64,000 nucleotides of DNA from Thalassobellus citreus (GTDB lineage: Bacteria; Bacteroidota; Bacteroidia; Flavobacteriales; Flavobacteriaceae). The position numbers and the translations under genes are program-made. Positions within the stretch are counted from its first letter, which is position 1. The number at the start of each line of letters is the position of its first letter. The notes beneath the pieces were generated by a model, which saw only the letters and a program-made list of their open reading frames with translations, had not been told where the DNA came from and searched no databases. The stretch is taken from assembly GCF_044385915.1 (NCBI RefSeq), contig NZ_JBISCC010000125.1, positions 1 to 64,000 on the forward strand, given 5' to 3'. Of this stretch, positions 25,763 to 34,097 are shown piece after piece.

Positions 25763-26827
25763 ATGAAAAAACATAACTTTAGTGCAGGGCCAAGTATTTT
25801 ACATCCAGAAGTTTTACTAAAAGCTTCTCAATCTATAATAGATTACAATGATTCGGGGTTATCTTTAATTGAAATATCACACAGAAGCAAAGATTTTGTT
25901 GATATCATGGAAAACGCAAGAGCTTTAGTTTTAGAGCTTCTTGGTTTAGAAGGAAAAGGTTATAAAGCTTTATTTTTACAAGGTGGAGCTAGTGCTCAGT
26001 TTTTAATGGTTGCTATGAATCTTTTAGAAAAAAGGGCTGGTTACTTAAATACAGGAGCTTGGAGTCAGAAAGCAATAAACGAAGCTAAAATTTTAGACGA
26101 TATTTACGAAGTAGCTTCTTCTAAAGATGCTAACTTTAACTATATTCCTAAAGGATATGATATTCCTTCAGATTATGATTATTTTCACTGTACATCAAAC
26201 AATACTATTTTTGGAACGCAAATGAAATCGTTTCCAAAATGTGATATTCCAACGGTTTGTGATATGAGTAGTGATATTTTTTCACGTCAGTTAGATTTTA
26301 CACAATTCGATTTAATTTATGCAGGTGCTCAAAAAAATATGGGACCAGCAGGTACAACGTTAGTTGTAATTAAAGAAGATATTTTAGGTAAAGTATCTAG
26401 AAATATTCCATCTATCATGGATTACAAAAAGCATATTGGTGCAGGAAGCATGTTTAACACTCCTCCTGTTTTTGCTGTTTACACATCTATGTTAACTCTA
26501 GAGTGGTTAAAAGGTCTTGGTGGTATTGCTGCTATTGAAAAAGAAAATGAAAAGAAAGCAACTGTAATGTATTCTGAAATAGACTTAAATCCATTATTCA
26601 AAGGATTTGCTGCTAAAGAAGATCGTTCAAACATGAATGCAACCTTCAATTTAGTGAATGAAAATCTAAAAGAAACATTTGAAACCATGCTTAAAGAAGC
26701 TGGTATAAGTGGTGTTAACGGACACAGAAGTGTAGGTGGTTATAGAGCATCTATGTACAATGCATTACCTCTTGATAGTGTAAAAGCGCTTGTAGAAGTA
26801 ATGAGTGAATTAGAAAGTAAAGCTTAA
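25763..26827 (+). CDS. serC: Phosphoserine aminotransferase
   Basis: PLP enzyme converting 3-phosphohydroxypyruvate and glutamate to phosphoserine, the second step of serine synthesis (also used in pyridoxine synthesis). The 354 residues match the family. N-terminal NFSAGPSILHPEVL, the PLP lysine Lys191 in AGAQKNMGPAG, and GGYRASMYNALPLDSVKALVEVM at the end are all visible. It precedes serA by 100 bp on the same strand, with a GC-rich 13-mer in the gap. Confidence 0.96.
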   Translation: MKKHNFSAGPSILHPEVLLKASQSIIDYNDSGLSLIEISHRSKDFVDIMENARALVLELLGLEGKGYKALFLQGGASAQFLMVAMNLLEKRAGYLNTGAWSQKAINEAKILDDIYEVASSKDANFNYIPKGYDIPSDYDYFHCTSNNTIFGTQMKSFPKCDIPTVCDMSSDIFSRQLDFTQFDLIYAGAQKNMGPAGTTLVVIKEDILGKVSRNIPSIMDYKKHIGAGSMFNTPPVFAVYTSMLTLEWLKGLGGIAAIEKENEKKATVMYSEIDLNPLFKGFAAKEDRSNMNATFNLVNENLKETFETMLKEAGISGVNGHRSVGGYRASMYNALPLDSVKALVEVMSELESKA

Positions 26828-26898
26828 AAGGTTTTGTAGTAATCAGTCGCTATTTGCAATTGCTTACTCAAACGAATAAAATAAATTATTAAAGTTTT

Positions 26899-26911
26899 CG
26901 CTTACGCGGAA
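26899..26911. repeat. GC-rich 13-mer CGCTTACGCGGAA
   Basis: Lies 16 bp before serA. It differs by one base from the copy upstream of ychF (21747-21759). Function unknown. Confidence 0.45.
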
Positions 26912-26927
26912 ATAAAAAAGTCATAAA

Positions 26928-27878
26928 ATGAAAGTATTAGCAAACGATGGTATTTCACAAAGTGGTATCGATGCCTTAGAAAAAGGTGGTTTCGAAGTTA
27001 TCACAACTACAGTAGCTCAAGAACAATTAATAAACTACATAAACGAAAACAACATTACTGTTTTACTTGTACGTAGTGCTACAACAGTACGTCAAGACCT
27101 TATTGATGCTTGTCCAAGCATTAAAATTATTGGTCGTGGTGGTGTTGGTATGGATAATATCGATGTAGAATATGCAAGAGAAAAAGGACTTTCTGTAATT
27201 AATACGCCTGCTGCTTCTTCGCACTCTGTTGCCGAATTAGTATTTGGACATTTATTTGGTTTAGCTCGTTTTTTACATAACTCGAATAGAGATATGCCTC
27301 TTGAAGGAGATAGTAACTTTAAAGGCTTAAAGAAGGCGTATGCAAAAGGAACTGAGCTTAAAGGAAAAACTTTAGGTGTTTTAGGTTTTGGTCGTATTGG
27401 GCAAGCTACTGCTAAAGTTGCTTTAGGTGCTGGAATGAAAGTAATTGCTTTCGATCCGTTTTTAGAAAAAGCAAATTTAGAGTTAGACTTTTTTGATGGT
27501 CAAACTGTAAACTTTGATATTGAAACTATTTCTAAAGAAGATGTTTTAAAACAAGCCGATTTTATTACACTACACGTTCCTGCTCAAAAAGAGTATGTTA
27601 TTGATGAAGCAGAATTTAATATGATGAAAGATGGTGTTATTATTGCTAATGCAGCACGTGGTGGTGTACTTAACGAAGTAGCATTAGTAAAAGCTATAGA
27701 AAGTGGTAAAGTTGCAAGAGCTGCTTTAGATGTTTTTGAAAAAGAACCTAAGCCAGAAATGCAATTATTAATGAATTCTTCATTATCGTTAACACCTCAT
27801 ACTGGAGCTGCAACTAACGAAGCACAAGACAGAATTGGTACAGAATTAGCAGAACAAATTATAAGCATCTTAAAGTAA
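26928..27878 (+). CDS. serA: D-3-phosphoglycerate dehydrogenase, short form
   Basis: Oxidises 3-phosphoglycerate to 3-phosphohydroxypyruvate, the first step of serine synthesis. At 316 residues it has only the substrate- and NAD-binding domains and lacks the C-terminal ACT domain that gives serine feedback in longer forms. Motifs: GRGGVGMDNID (residues 69-79), NAD-binding GVLGFGRIGQA, NAARGGVLNE with Arg244, and His291 in TPHTGAAT. A strong terminator follows at 27915. Confidence 0.93.
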   Translation: MKVLANDGISQSGIDALEKGGFEVITTTVAQEQLINYINENNITVLLVRSATTVRQDLIDACPSIKIIGRGGVGMDNIDVEYAREKGLSVINTPAASSHSVAELVFGHLFGLARFLHNSNRDMPLEGDSNFKGLKKAYAKGTELKGKTLGVLGFGRIGQATAKVALGAGMKVIAFDPFLEKANLELDFFDGQTVNFDIETISKEDVLKQADFITLHVPAQKEYVIDEAEFNMMKDGVIIANAARGGVLNEVALVKAIESGKVARAALDVFEKEPKPEMQLLMNSSLSLTPHTGAATNEAQDRIGTELAEQIISILK

Positions 27879-27914
27879 ATAAGATATAAAATTGTGACCT
27901 AATCAATTTAATTG

Positions 27915-27943
27915 AGTCCTAACTAATAGTTGGGACTTTTTTT
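27915..27943 (+). terminator. Terminator of serA
   Basis: AGTCCTAAC (27915-27923) pairs with GTTGGGACT (27929-27937, one G-U) around a TAATA loop, followed by seven T. Confidence 0.85.
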
Positions 27944-27997
27944 GTACATTGAAATCTCATTATTTACAAATCTTTTTAAAATAAAAACAAAACAATT

Positions 27998-28633
27998 ATG
28001 TCAGGAATTTTAGACTTATTAGGCAGCGACTTAGGAAAAACAATTATTAATGGAGTAGCTGGATCAACAGGAAACGATACAAACAAAACAAGTAACGTTT
28101 TAACTATGGCTTTACCCGTTTTAATGAAAGCTATGCAACGTAATGCTTCAACACCTCAAGGTGCCGAAGGATTATTAGGAGCTTTAAACGGAAAACACGA
28201 TGGAAGCATTTTAGATAACCTTGGTGGATTATTTAGTGGTGGCGTTGATGATGATGTAAAAACTGATGGAGAAAAAATATTAGGACACGTACTAGGAGCT
28301 AAACAACAAGGCGTTCAAAAAGTAATTGGAGAAAAATCTGGTTTAGATGCTAGCTCGGTAGCTAACATATTAAAAGTTGCTGCTCCAATTTTAATGGGTG
28401 TTTTAGGAAAACAAAAACAACAGCAAAATGTAAGTTCTTCTAATGGTATTGGCGATTTATTAGGAGGGTTGCTTGGAGGAAGCTCTGCGCAACAGGAACA
28501 AAGCTTTATAGAATCTATTCTTGATGCAGATGGCGATGGTAGTGTTGTTGATGATGTTGCTGGAATGCTTTTAGGAGGTAATAAAAATAAAGGAGGTCTT
28601 GGTGGTTTACTAGGAGGTCTTTTTGGTAAATAA
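27998..28633 (+). CDS. DUF937 family protein
   Basis: Small Gly/Leu-rich protein of 211 residues, without signal peptide. It begins with GILDLLGSDLGKTIINGVAGSTG and has repeated LLGGLLGG and GGLLGGLFGK blocks, typical of DUF937. Near residues 176-187 it contains DADGDGSVVDD, which fits an EF-hand-like calcium-binding loop. The family's function is unknown. It is flanked by two terminators, so it is monocistronic. Confidence 0.8.
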   Translation: MSGILDLLGSDLGKTIINGVAGSTGNDTNKTSNVLTMALPVLMKAMQRNASTPQGAEGLLGALNGKHDGSILDNLGGLFSGGVDDDVKTDGEKILGHVLGAKQQGVQKVIGEKSGLDASSVANILKVAAPILMGVLGKQKQQQNVSSSNGIGDLLGGLLGGSSAQQEQSFIESILDADGDGSVVDDVAGMLLGGNKNKGGLGGLLGGLFGK

Positions 28634-28656
28634 TAATTCCTGTTTTTAAATATAGT

Positions 28657-28688
28657 AAAAGCCAAACCTAACTGTTTGGCTTTTTTTT
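28657..28688 (+). terminator. Terminator of the DUF937 gene
   Basis: AAAAGCCAAAC (28657-28667) pairs with GTTTGGCTTTT (28674-28684) around CTAACT, then eight T. Located 24 bp after the stop. Confidence 0.88.
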
Positions 28689-28801
28689 GCTTTAAAACAA
28701 TAAAACACAAGTATTTAAAAACTGAATTTTGTACATTTATGTATTAATATATACATATTCAAAGTCACTTTACTAATTAAAACGTTGTATTCACTCATTG
28801 C

Positions 28802-28835
28802 TTGTTTCACAATACATAAGTAACCAATAGCTTTG
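28802..28835 (+). promoter_or_regulatory. Promoter of the DUF6146 gene / receptor operon
   Basis: TTG (28802-28804), a 23-base spacer and TAGCTTTG (28828-28835), with transcription predicted near 28841 and the ATG at 28861. It could drive the whole four-gene run to 32287. Confidence 0.55.
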
Positions 28836-28860
28836 TTCTAGAATATTAAAATCTTTAGAT

Positions 28861-29298
28861 ATGAAAACACTAGCATCATTATTATTAATTGGTCTCTTTA
28901 TTTTTAGTTGTAATATAACAAAAAAAACAGCTTCAAATAAAAATGAAACAATAGAAAACGTTAAACTTAGCGATACTGTAAGCATTTCTAATGACGAGTT
29001 AGAATACGAAATTATCATTATAGAACCTGGTTTTAATTTTTGGTTGAATAGTAGAGCAAGGCCTGAAGGCTTTTATTCGCAACAATTTTTAGAAAATAGA
29101 AATTACCTATATGTTTTAGAATGGAATAATAGAGTCTTGCAACCTATGAGATTCGACCCTAATTTATACGAAATGCAAATTGATTATCAACAAGGTATAG
29201 ATTACGGTTACGAAGTAAATTATAAACTCTATAATTACTTTATATATTTTCAATTAACTTATAAACAAAGATTAGGCGCTTTTGTTCCTAGAATTTAA
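28861..29298 (+). CDS. DUF6146-like lipoprotein
   Basis: Lipoprotein of 145 residues: MKTLASLLLIGLFIFSCNITKK shows a lipobox with Cys at about position 17. The mature part is beta-rich and aromatic (EPGFNFWLNSRARPEGFYSQQFLENRNYLYVLEWNNRV), matching the conserved pattern of DUF6146 in Bacteroidota. Function unknown; a role in the cell envelope is likely from its lipid anchor. It begins a plus-strand run with three further genes. Confidence 0.7.
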   Translation: MKTLASLLLIGLFIFSCNITKKTASNKNETIENVKLSDTVSISNDELEYEIIIIEPGFNFWLNSRARPEGFYSQQFLENRNYLYVLEWNNRVLQPMRFDPNLYEMQIDYQQGIDYGYEVNYKLYNYFIYFQLTYKQRLGAFVPRI

Positions 29299-29333
29299 AA
29301 GTCTTTTAGCTATTTTTGCACAAAATTATTTTT

Positions 29334-29636
29334 GTGGAAAAATTAAAGGAACGTTGGGGTATTGAACATAATTGGCAAATTATTGTCATTTTTATAGTAT
29401 TTGCTATCACTGGATCTACAGCCTCTTTAATTGGAAAACCTATTTTAGCTTACTTAAACATTTCACCTGAAACATTTACAACACTAGGTTATTGGGTTGT
29501 ACGCATAGTACTTTTATTTATTATGTATCAAATTATGCTAGTTTGCTTTGGCTGGTTATTTGGTCAACATAAATTTTTCTGGAATTTTGAAAAGAAAATG
29601 CTTCGTAGAATAGGCTTAAAACGTTTTGTTGATTAA
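29334..29636 (+). CDS. DUF6787-like membrane protein
   Basis: Small inner-membrane protein of 100 residues with two helices (about 15-36 and 53-75), beginning with the conserved MEKLKERWGIEHNWQ and ending FFWNFEKKMLRRIGLKRF. I assign it to DUF6787 by this pattern. The start is taken as the GTG at 29334: the frame is open to a TTG at 29316, but a TATTTTTG element at 29311-29318 lies there. It is 35 bp after the DUF6146-like gene and 6 bp before the next gene. Role unknown. Confidence 0.7.
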   Translation: MEKLKERWGIEHNWQIIVIFIVFAITGSTASLIGKPILAYLNISPETFTTLGYWVVRIVLLFIMYQIMLVCFGWLFGQHKFFWNFEKKMLRRIGLKRFVD

Positions 29637-29642
29637 TTATTA

Positions 29643-29984
29643 ATGCAAACAATAAAGGAACATATCGTATTTAAAATAGTAACCTTAAGTTTGGTTGCTA
29701 CTTTATTAGTTCCTACTGCATTAAAATTTGCTCACATTTTTGCGCATCATGAACATGATATTTGTTTAGGTGAAAAATCTACACATTTACATGAATTAAA
29801 TACTGATTGTGATTTTTACAAATTCAAATTAAACAATAATAACTACACGCTTACATTTTTTGATTTCAGCTTATTTTCTCCTAAAGAAAAACATTTAAAA
29901 AGTGTATCACAATATCAATTTTTAAGTGATTATCAACGCTTACAAACTTCACTACGCGGCCCTCCTCAAATTAATTTAGTATAA
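29643..29984 (+). CDS. Small exported His-rich protein upstream of TonB receptor
   Basis: Protein of 113 residues with an N-terminal hydrophobic helix (residues 11-27) and a short region rich in His and Cys (FAHIFAHHEHDICLGEKSTH, then LHELNTDC), which would bind a transition metal. The rest is polar and ends SLRGPPQINLV. I do not know a named family for it. It lies 6 bp after DUF6787 and 53 bp before the TonB receptor, whose own His/Asp-rich loop points to the same metal. Likely a periplasmic or membrane-anchored metal-binding partner of the receptor; this is inference. Confidence 0.6.
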   Translation: MQTIKEHIVFKIVTLSLVATLLVPTALKFAHIFAHHEHDICLGEKSTHLHELNTDCDFYKFKLNNNNYTLTFFDFSLFSPKEKHLKSVSQYQFLSDYQRLQTSLRGPPQINLV

Positions 29985-29990
29985 CATTAG

Positions 29991-30008
29991 TTCTGAATCT
30001 TTTCAGAA
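29991..30008 (+). promoter_or_regulatory. Inverted repeat before the TonB receptor gene
   Basis: TTCTGAA-TCTT-TTCAGAA, arms of 7 bp, 30 bp before the receptor ATG. It could be an operator for a metal-sensing repressor or an mRNA hairpin; no T-run follows, so it is not a terminator. Confidence 0.35.
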
Positions 30009-30037
30009 AAAAATATTAAATTAATTAAAATACAAAT

Positions 30038-32287
30038 ATGAAAATATTATTAAACATATTGCTATTACTAGCAGTATCATCTATTTACGCACAAAATAAT
30101 TTACAAGGAATTGTTACAGATAAAAATACAAACGAACCTATTATTTTTGCCAACATTTACCTTCCTCAACTTGAAAAAGGAGCAACAACGAACGAAAAAG
30201 GAGCTTATACGATTTCCAATATCCCAAATGGAACTTATAAAATAATCATTTCTTTTATTGGTTATAAAACACAATCTATAAATGTAACCTTACCAAACTC
30301 TGAAAAGTTAACTATTAGTTTAGAACCTTCTGCCATAGAAATGGAAAGTGTTATAATATCAACCCCTTTTCATAAGCTTCAAAGTGAAAACGTAATGAAG
30401 GTTGAACAAGCTTCTGTTAAAGATTTAAACTCTAAGGGTGCTCTTAACTTAGCTGATGGTATTACAAATATTGCAGGTGTAGAAAGTGTAACAACAGGTA
30501 TGAGTATAGGCAAACCTGTAATACGTGGTTTGTCGTCTAATAGAGTTTTAGTTTATACACAAGGGGTTCGTTTAGAAAACCAGCAATTTGGAGATGAGCA
30601 TGGTTTAGGACTTAACAGCAGTGGTGTAGAAAGCGTAGAAGTTATTAAAGGCCCTGCATCTCTACTTTATGGTAGCGATGCTCTTGGAGGTGTACTCTAT
30701 TTAAATCCTGAAAAATTTGCTCAAAGCAATAGTGCTAAAGCAGATTTTAGCGGTAATTATTATAGCAATACACAAGGTTATAGCACTAATGCAGGTGTTA
30801 AATCGTCTAGCGATCACTTTAAATTTTTATTTCGAGGAAATATTACCGAACACTCAGATTATAAAACTAAAGATTATAGAGTTACCAATACCCGTTTTAA
30901 AGAACAAGATTTTAAAGCAGGCATAGGTTATCAAAAAAATGCGTTTAAAACAGATTTTCGTTATAATGTAAACAATTCTAAACTAGGAATTCCTGAAGAA
31001 ATAGGTGAACAATCTATTAGTAGAACGCCTTTATTACCTTATCAGAACATTACAAATCATGTGTTTAGCTCTAAATCGACACTATTTTTTGATAATTCTA
31101 AATTAGATATCAATTTAGGATACATCTATAATGATAGAAAAGAATTTGAAGAACATCATCATCATGAAGATGAAGATCATGAAGGTGAAGAACACGAAGA
31201 CGAGGACCATGAGGATGAAGACCATGAGGAAGAAGAAGTTCTTGAAGCTGCACTTCACATGAAGTTAAAAACAGCTAATTACGATATTAAGTATACCCTA
31301 CCTAAATTAGGTAAATTTGAAACTATAGTTGGGGTTCAAGGTATGAACCAAATAAACACCAACTACGGCGAAGAAGAATTAATACCAGATGCTACAACAA
31401 ACGACATTGGTATTTTGGCAACATCTCACGTTCACTTTGAAAAAATAGACATTCAACTAGGTGCACGTTTTGATAATAGAAATATTGATGCAGGTACTAA
31501 TTTAAATAAGGATTTTAATAGTTTTAATGGTGCCTTAGGTTTTAAAACCAATATTACTAATAACATAACAGCGCGTTTAAATTTAGCATCCGGTTTTAGA
31601 GCACCTAACTTAGCAGAGTTAACATCTGATGGGTCACATGAAGGTACTAACCGTTACGAAATTGGGAATCCAGATTTAGATACCGAACAAAATTTTCAAT
31701 CGGATTTAGCGTTAGAGTTTCAAAATGAACATCTAGAATTTTATGTAAACGGATTTTACAACAGCATTAATAACTATATATTTCTATCACCAGATGGAAG
31801 CACTATTGATGGAGATCCCGTTTACAACTATTTACAAAATGATGCTAATTTATATGGAGGAGAAATTGGATTACACATACATCCGCACCCTATACATTGG
31901 TTACATATTGAATCTAGTTTTGAAACTGTAACTGGTAAACAAAATAACGACATGTATTTACCTTTAATTCCTGCAAACTCGTTAAGCAATACATTAAGAG
32001 TTGAATTTGAAAAACCATGGATAGAAAGTGGCTATGCTTTTATAAAACTAAAGTCTACATTTAAACAAAACAATGCAAGTCTTTTTGAAACAGCAACTAA
32101 TGGTTATAATTTATTAAGTGCTGGACTTGGAGGCAGCATTAAGCTATTTAATAATGAAGCAACAATAACTGTATCGGGAACTAATTTAACCGATAAAACC
32201 TATATAAATCATCTATCTCGTTTAAAACCTGATGGTATTTTTAATATGGGAAGAAATATAAATATTGGTATTAAATATCAATTATAA
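30038..32287 (+). CDS. TonB-dependent receptor with His-rich loop (probable metal uptake)
   Basis: Outer-membrane active-transport receptor of 749 residues. A signal peptide (MKILLNILLLLAVSSIYAQ) is followed by a carboxypeptidase-like beta-sandwich (GIVTDKNTNEPIIFANIYLP, residues 24-98), a plug (GKPVIRGLSSNRVLVYTQGVR and EVIKGPASLLYGSDALGG) and a beta barrel with FRAPNLAEL and a C-terminal NIGIKYQL. Residues 370-400 are almost only His, Glu and Asp (eight His), lying in a predicted outer loop. ZnuD-type zinc receptors have such loops. With the His-rich small protein upstream, the substrate is probably zinc or another divalent metal, not a siderophore. Confidence 0.85.
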   Translation: MKILLNILLLLAVSSIYAQNNLQGIVTDKNTNEPIIFANIYLPQLEKGATTNEKGAYTISNIPNGTYKIIISFIGYKTQSINVTLPNSEKLTISLEPSAIEMESVIISTPFHKLQSENVMKVEQASVKDLNSKGALNLADGITNIAGVESVTTGMSIGKPVIRGLSSNRVLVYTQGVRLENQQFGDEHGLGLNSSGVESVEVIKGPASLLYGSDALGGVLYLNPEKFAQSNSAKADFSGNYYSNTQGYSTNAGVKSSSDHFKFLFRGNITEHSDYKTKDYRVTNTRFKEQDFKAGIGYQKNAFKTDFRYNVNNSKLGIPEEIGEQSISRTPLLPYQNITNHVFSSKSTLFFDNSKLDINLGYIYNDRKEFEEHHHHEDEDHEGEEHEDEDHEDEDHEEEEVLEAALHMKLKTANYDIKYTLPKLGKFETIVGVQGMNQINTNYGEEELIPDATTNDIGILATSHVHFEKIDIQLGARFDNRNIDAGTNLNKDFNSFNGALGFKTNITNNITARLNLASGFRAPNLAELTSDGSHEGTNRYEIGNPDLDTEQNFQSDLALEFQNEHLEFYVNGFYNSINNYIFLSPDGSTIDGDPVYNYLQNDANLYGGEIGLHIHPHPIHWLHIESSFETVTGKQNNDMYLPLIPANSLSNTLRVEFEKPWIESGYAFIKLKSTFKQNNASLFETATNGYNLLSAGLGGSIKLFNNEATITVSGTNLTDKTYINHLSRLKPDGIFNMGRNINIGIKYQL

Positions 32288-32290
32288 ATT

Positions 32291-32324
32291 AAAAAGAGGT
32301 CTTAAAATTTTAAGACCTCTTTTT
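32291..32324. terminator. Bidirectional terminator between TonB receptor and 32325 gene
   Basis: A perfect 34-bp palindrome, with AAAAAGAGGTCTTAAAA (32291-32307) mirrored at 32308-32324 and A/T runs on both sides. It can serve the receptor gene and the convergent small membrane gene. Confidence 0.85.
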
Positions 32325-32600
32325 TTATTTTTTAGTTTTCTTTTCGGAATTGAAAACATAAGTGTAAATCCACATTAAAGTAAAAGTTGGAATCACATCA
32401 AATCCTGGGAGTGCTTCTTCTACAAAAGTTATAACACCTGCAATTTTTCCAGATTTCCCTTTATATAATTTTGTCATTAACCACCCAGAAAGTGGCGCCC
32501 AAACAATATCTGAGAACTCTCCTATTCCAGGGATTATAAAAGACACAAAACCGAGTGCGTCAAAGAGAATCCCTATAATTAGTTTTTTGTATTTATTCAT
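32325..32600 (-). CDS. Small conserved membrane protein
   Basis: Protein of 91 residues with two or three hydrophobic stretches (IGILFDALGFVSFIIPGIGE, then VIPTFTLMWIYTYVF). The phrase IGEFSDIVWAPLSGWLMTKLY is reminiscent of a widespread uncharacterised membrane family also present in plastids. Function unknown. It begins MNKYKKL and ends EKKTKK, a positive tail suggesting cytosolic termini. It is convergent with the TonB receptor across the shared terminator. Confidence 0.6.
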   Translation of the reverse strand: MNKYKKLIIGILFDALGFVSFIIPGIGEFSDIVWAPLSGWLMTKLYKGKSGKIAGVITFVEEALPGFDVIPTFTLMWIYTYVFNSEKKTKK

Positions 32601-32674
32601 TCAATATTTTTTTTATTATTTCCTAAAAAAAAGGAAATCTTTATACATCATATTAAACAATAAACATACCAAAA

Positions 32675-33262
32675 CTATTTACCAATTAGCTTTAAAAATT
32701 CGTTTCTTGTTTCAATTTTTTCAAACTGCCCTCTAAACCCTGAAGTTGTTGTTGTAGAACTTTGTTTTTGTACACCTCGCATCATCATACACATGTGTGA
32801 TGCTTCAATTACAACAGCCACACCTTGTGGCTTTAAAGTATCATTTATACAATCTAAAATTTGCTCGGTTAAGCGTTCTTGCACTTGTAAACGTCTTGCA
32901 AACACATCTACAATTCTTGGTAATTTACTTAAACCAACAATATAACCATTGGGTATATATGCTATATGTACTTTTCCGAAAAACGGCAAAATATGATGTT
33001 CGCAAAGCGAATACAACTCGATATCTTTAACAATAACCATTTCGTTATAAGATTCTTTAAACATAGCACCTTTAAGAATCTCAACCGGGTCTTGGTTGTA
33101 TCCCTGTGTTAAAAACTGCATAGCTTTTGCTGCACGCTCTGGTGTTTTAACCAAGCCTTCTCGTTCTGTATTTTCTCCTAAATCTTCTATAATATTTTTA
33201 TATCGGTCTTTAACATCATCGGTCACCTTAATATTATACTCTTCAAACTGTTTATATGGCAT
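32675..33262 (-). CDS. folE: GTP cyclohydrolase I
   Basis: Opens the imidazole ring of GTP to give 7,8-dihydroneopterin triphosphate, entry to folate and pterin synthesis. The 195-residue length fits the bacterial enzyme. Visible zinc and active-site segments: YSLCEHHILPFFGKVHIAYIP (Cys and His ligands), GLSKLPRIVDVFARRLQVQERLTEQI (GTP contact) and SHMCMMMRGVQK, which provides the second zinc Cys. It is the zinc-dependent type IA. The neighbour upstream is divergent lolD-like; no other folate gene is adjacent. Confidence 0.95.
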   Translation of the reverse strand: MPYKQFEEYNIKVTDDVKDRYKNIIEDLGENTEREGLVKTPERAAKAMQFLTQGYNQDPVEILKGAMFKESYNEMVIVKDIELYSLCEHHILPFFGKVHIAYIPNGYIVGLSKLPRIVDVFARRLQVQERLTEQILDCINDTLKPQGVAVVIEASHMCMMMRGVQKQSSTTTTSGFRGQFEKIETRNEFLKLIGK

Positions 33263-33373
33263 TATTTATTTTTTAACTAAATATAAAGGATATATTGGAC
33301 TTAACAATAAAAACAATTCTTAATTGTACATCACAGCTTAAAGTAGTAAATTCACAGCTCTTATTTATTACAA

Positions 33374-34039
33374 ATGATTCAAGCAAAAAACATTCATAAA
33401 TACTACGGCGATTTACAGGTTTTAAAAGGTGTAGATATTCATATAAAAAAAGGCGAAGTTATTTCTATTGTAGGTGCATCGGGTGCCGGAAAAACAACCT
33501 TATTACAAATATTAGGCACTTTAGATAGAGCTTATAAAAAGGAAGATTTTCAACTTAGCATAAACAATATTGATATAAGCTCTCTTAACGATAAAGCTTT
33601 AGCCAAATTTAGAAATGAACATATTGGTTTCATCTTTCAATTTCATCAATTATTACCTGAATTTACAGCTTTAGAAAATGTTTGCTTGCCTGCTTTTATT
33701 AAAGGCACAAAAAAAGCTGATGCTGAAAAACGCGCCAAAGAACTTTTAGATTTCTTAGGATTATCACATCGATACAGCCATAAACCAAACGAATTGTCTG
33801 GTGGTGAGCAACAACGTGTTGCTGTGGCTCGAGCTTTAATTAATAACCCTGCTTTAATTTTTGCCGATGAACCTTCAGGAAACCTTGATAGTGAATCTGC
33901 TGAAAACTTACACAGCCTATTTTTTAAACTTCGCGATGAGTTTGGACAAACCTTCGTCATTGTTACTCATAATGAAGAACTAGCCAATTTAGCAGATAGA
34001 AAACTTGTTATGGTTGATGGCAATATAGTTAACAGTTAA
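33374..34039 (+). CDS. ABC transporter ATP-binding protein, LolD-like
   Basis: Cytosolic ATPase subunit of 221 residues. Walker A GASGAGKTT is at residues 34-42, the signature LSGGEQQRVAVARAL and Walker B ALIFADEPSGNLDSE follow. The closing VTHNEELANLADRKLVMVDGNIV is typical of the LolD/MacB group, which powers lipoprotein release (LolCDE) or MacB-type export. No membrane subunit is adjacent, so the partner must be elsewhere and the LolD reading is by sequence type. A plus-strand gene for a lipoprotein follows 58 bp later. Confidence 0.85.
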   Translation: MIQAKNIHKYYGDLQVLKGVDIHIKKGEVISIVGASGAGKTTLLQILGTLDRAYKKEDFQLSINNIDISSLNDKALAKFRNEHIGFIFQFHQLLPEFTALENVCLPAFIKGTKKADAEKRAKELLDFLGLSHRYSHKPNELSGGEQQRVAVARALINNPALIFADEPSGNLDSESAENLHSLFFKLRDEFGQTFVIVTHNEELANLADRKLVMVDGNIVNS

Positions 34040-34097
34040 ATAACTTTTATTTACGCAACCAAAAAGAGTAAAAGCCATCTAATTGTTAAAAACAAAT

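Noticed and set aside
28315..28710. 131-codon open frame on the minus strand
   Set aside because: It lies antisense to the DUF937 gene; its Pro/Ser-rich product mirrors the Gly/Leu repeats of the real gene, and it crosses the DUF937 terminator.
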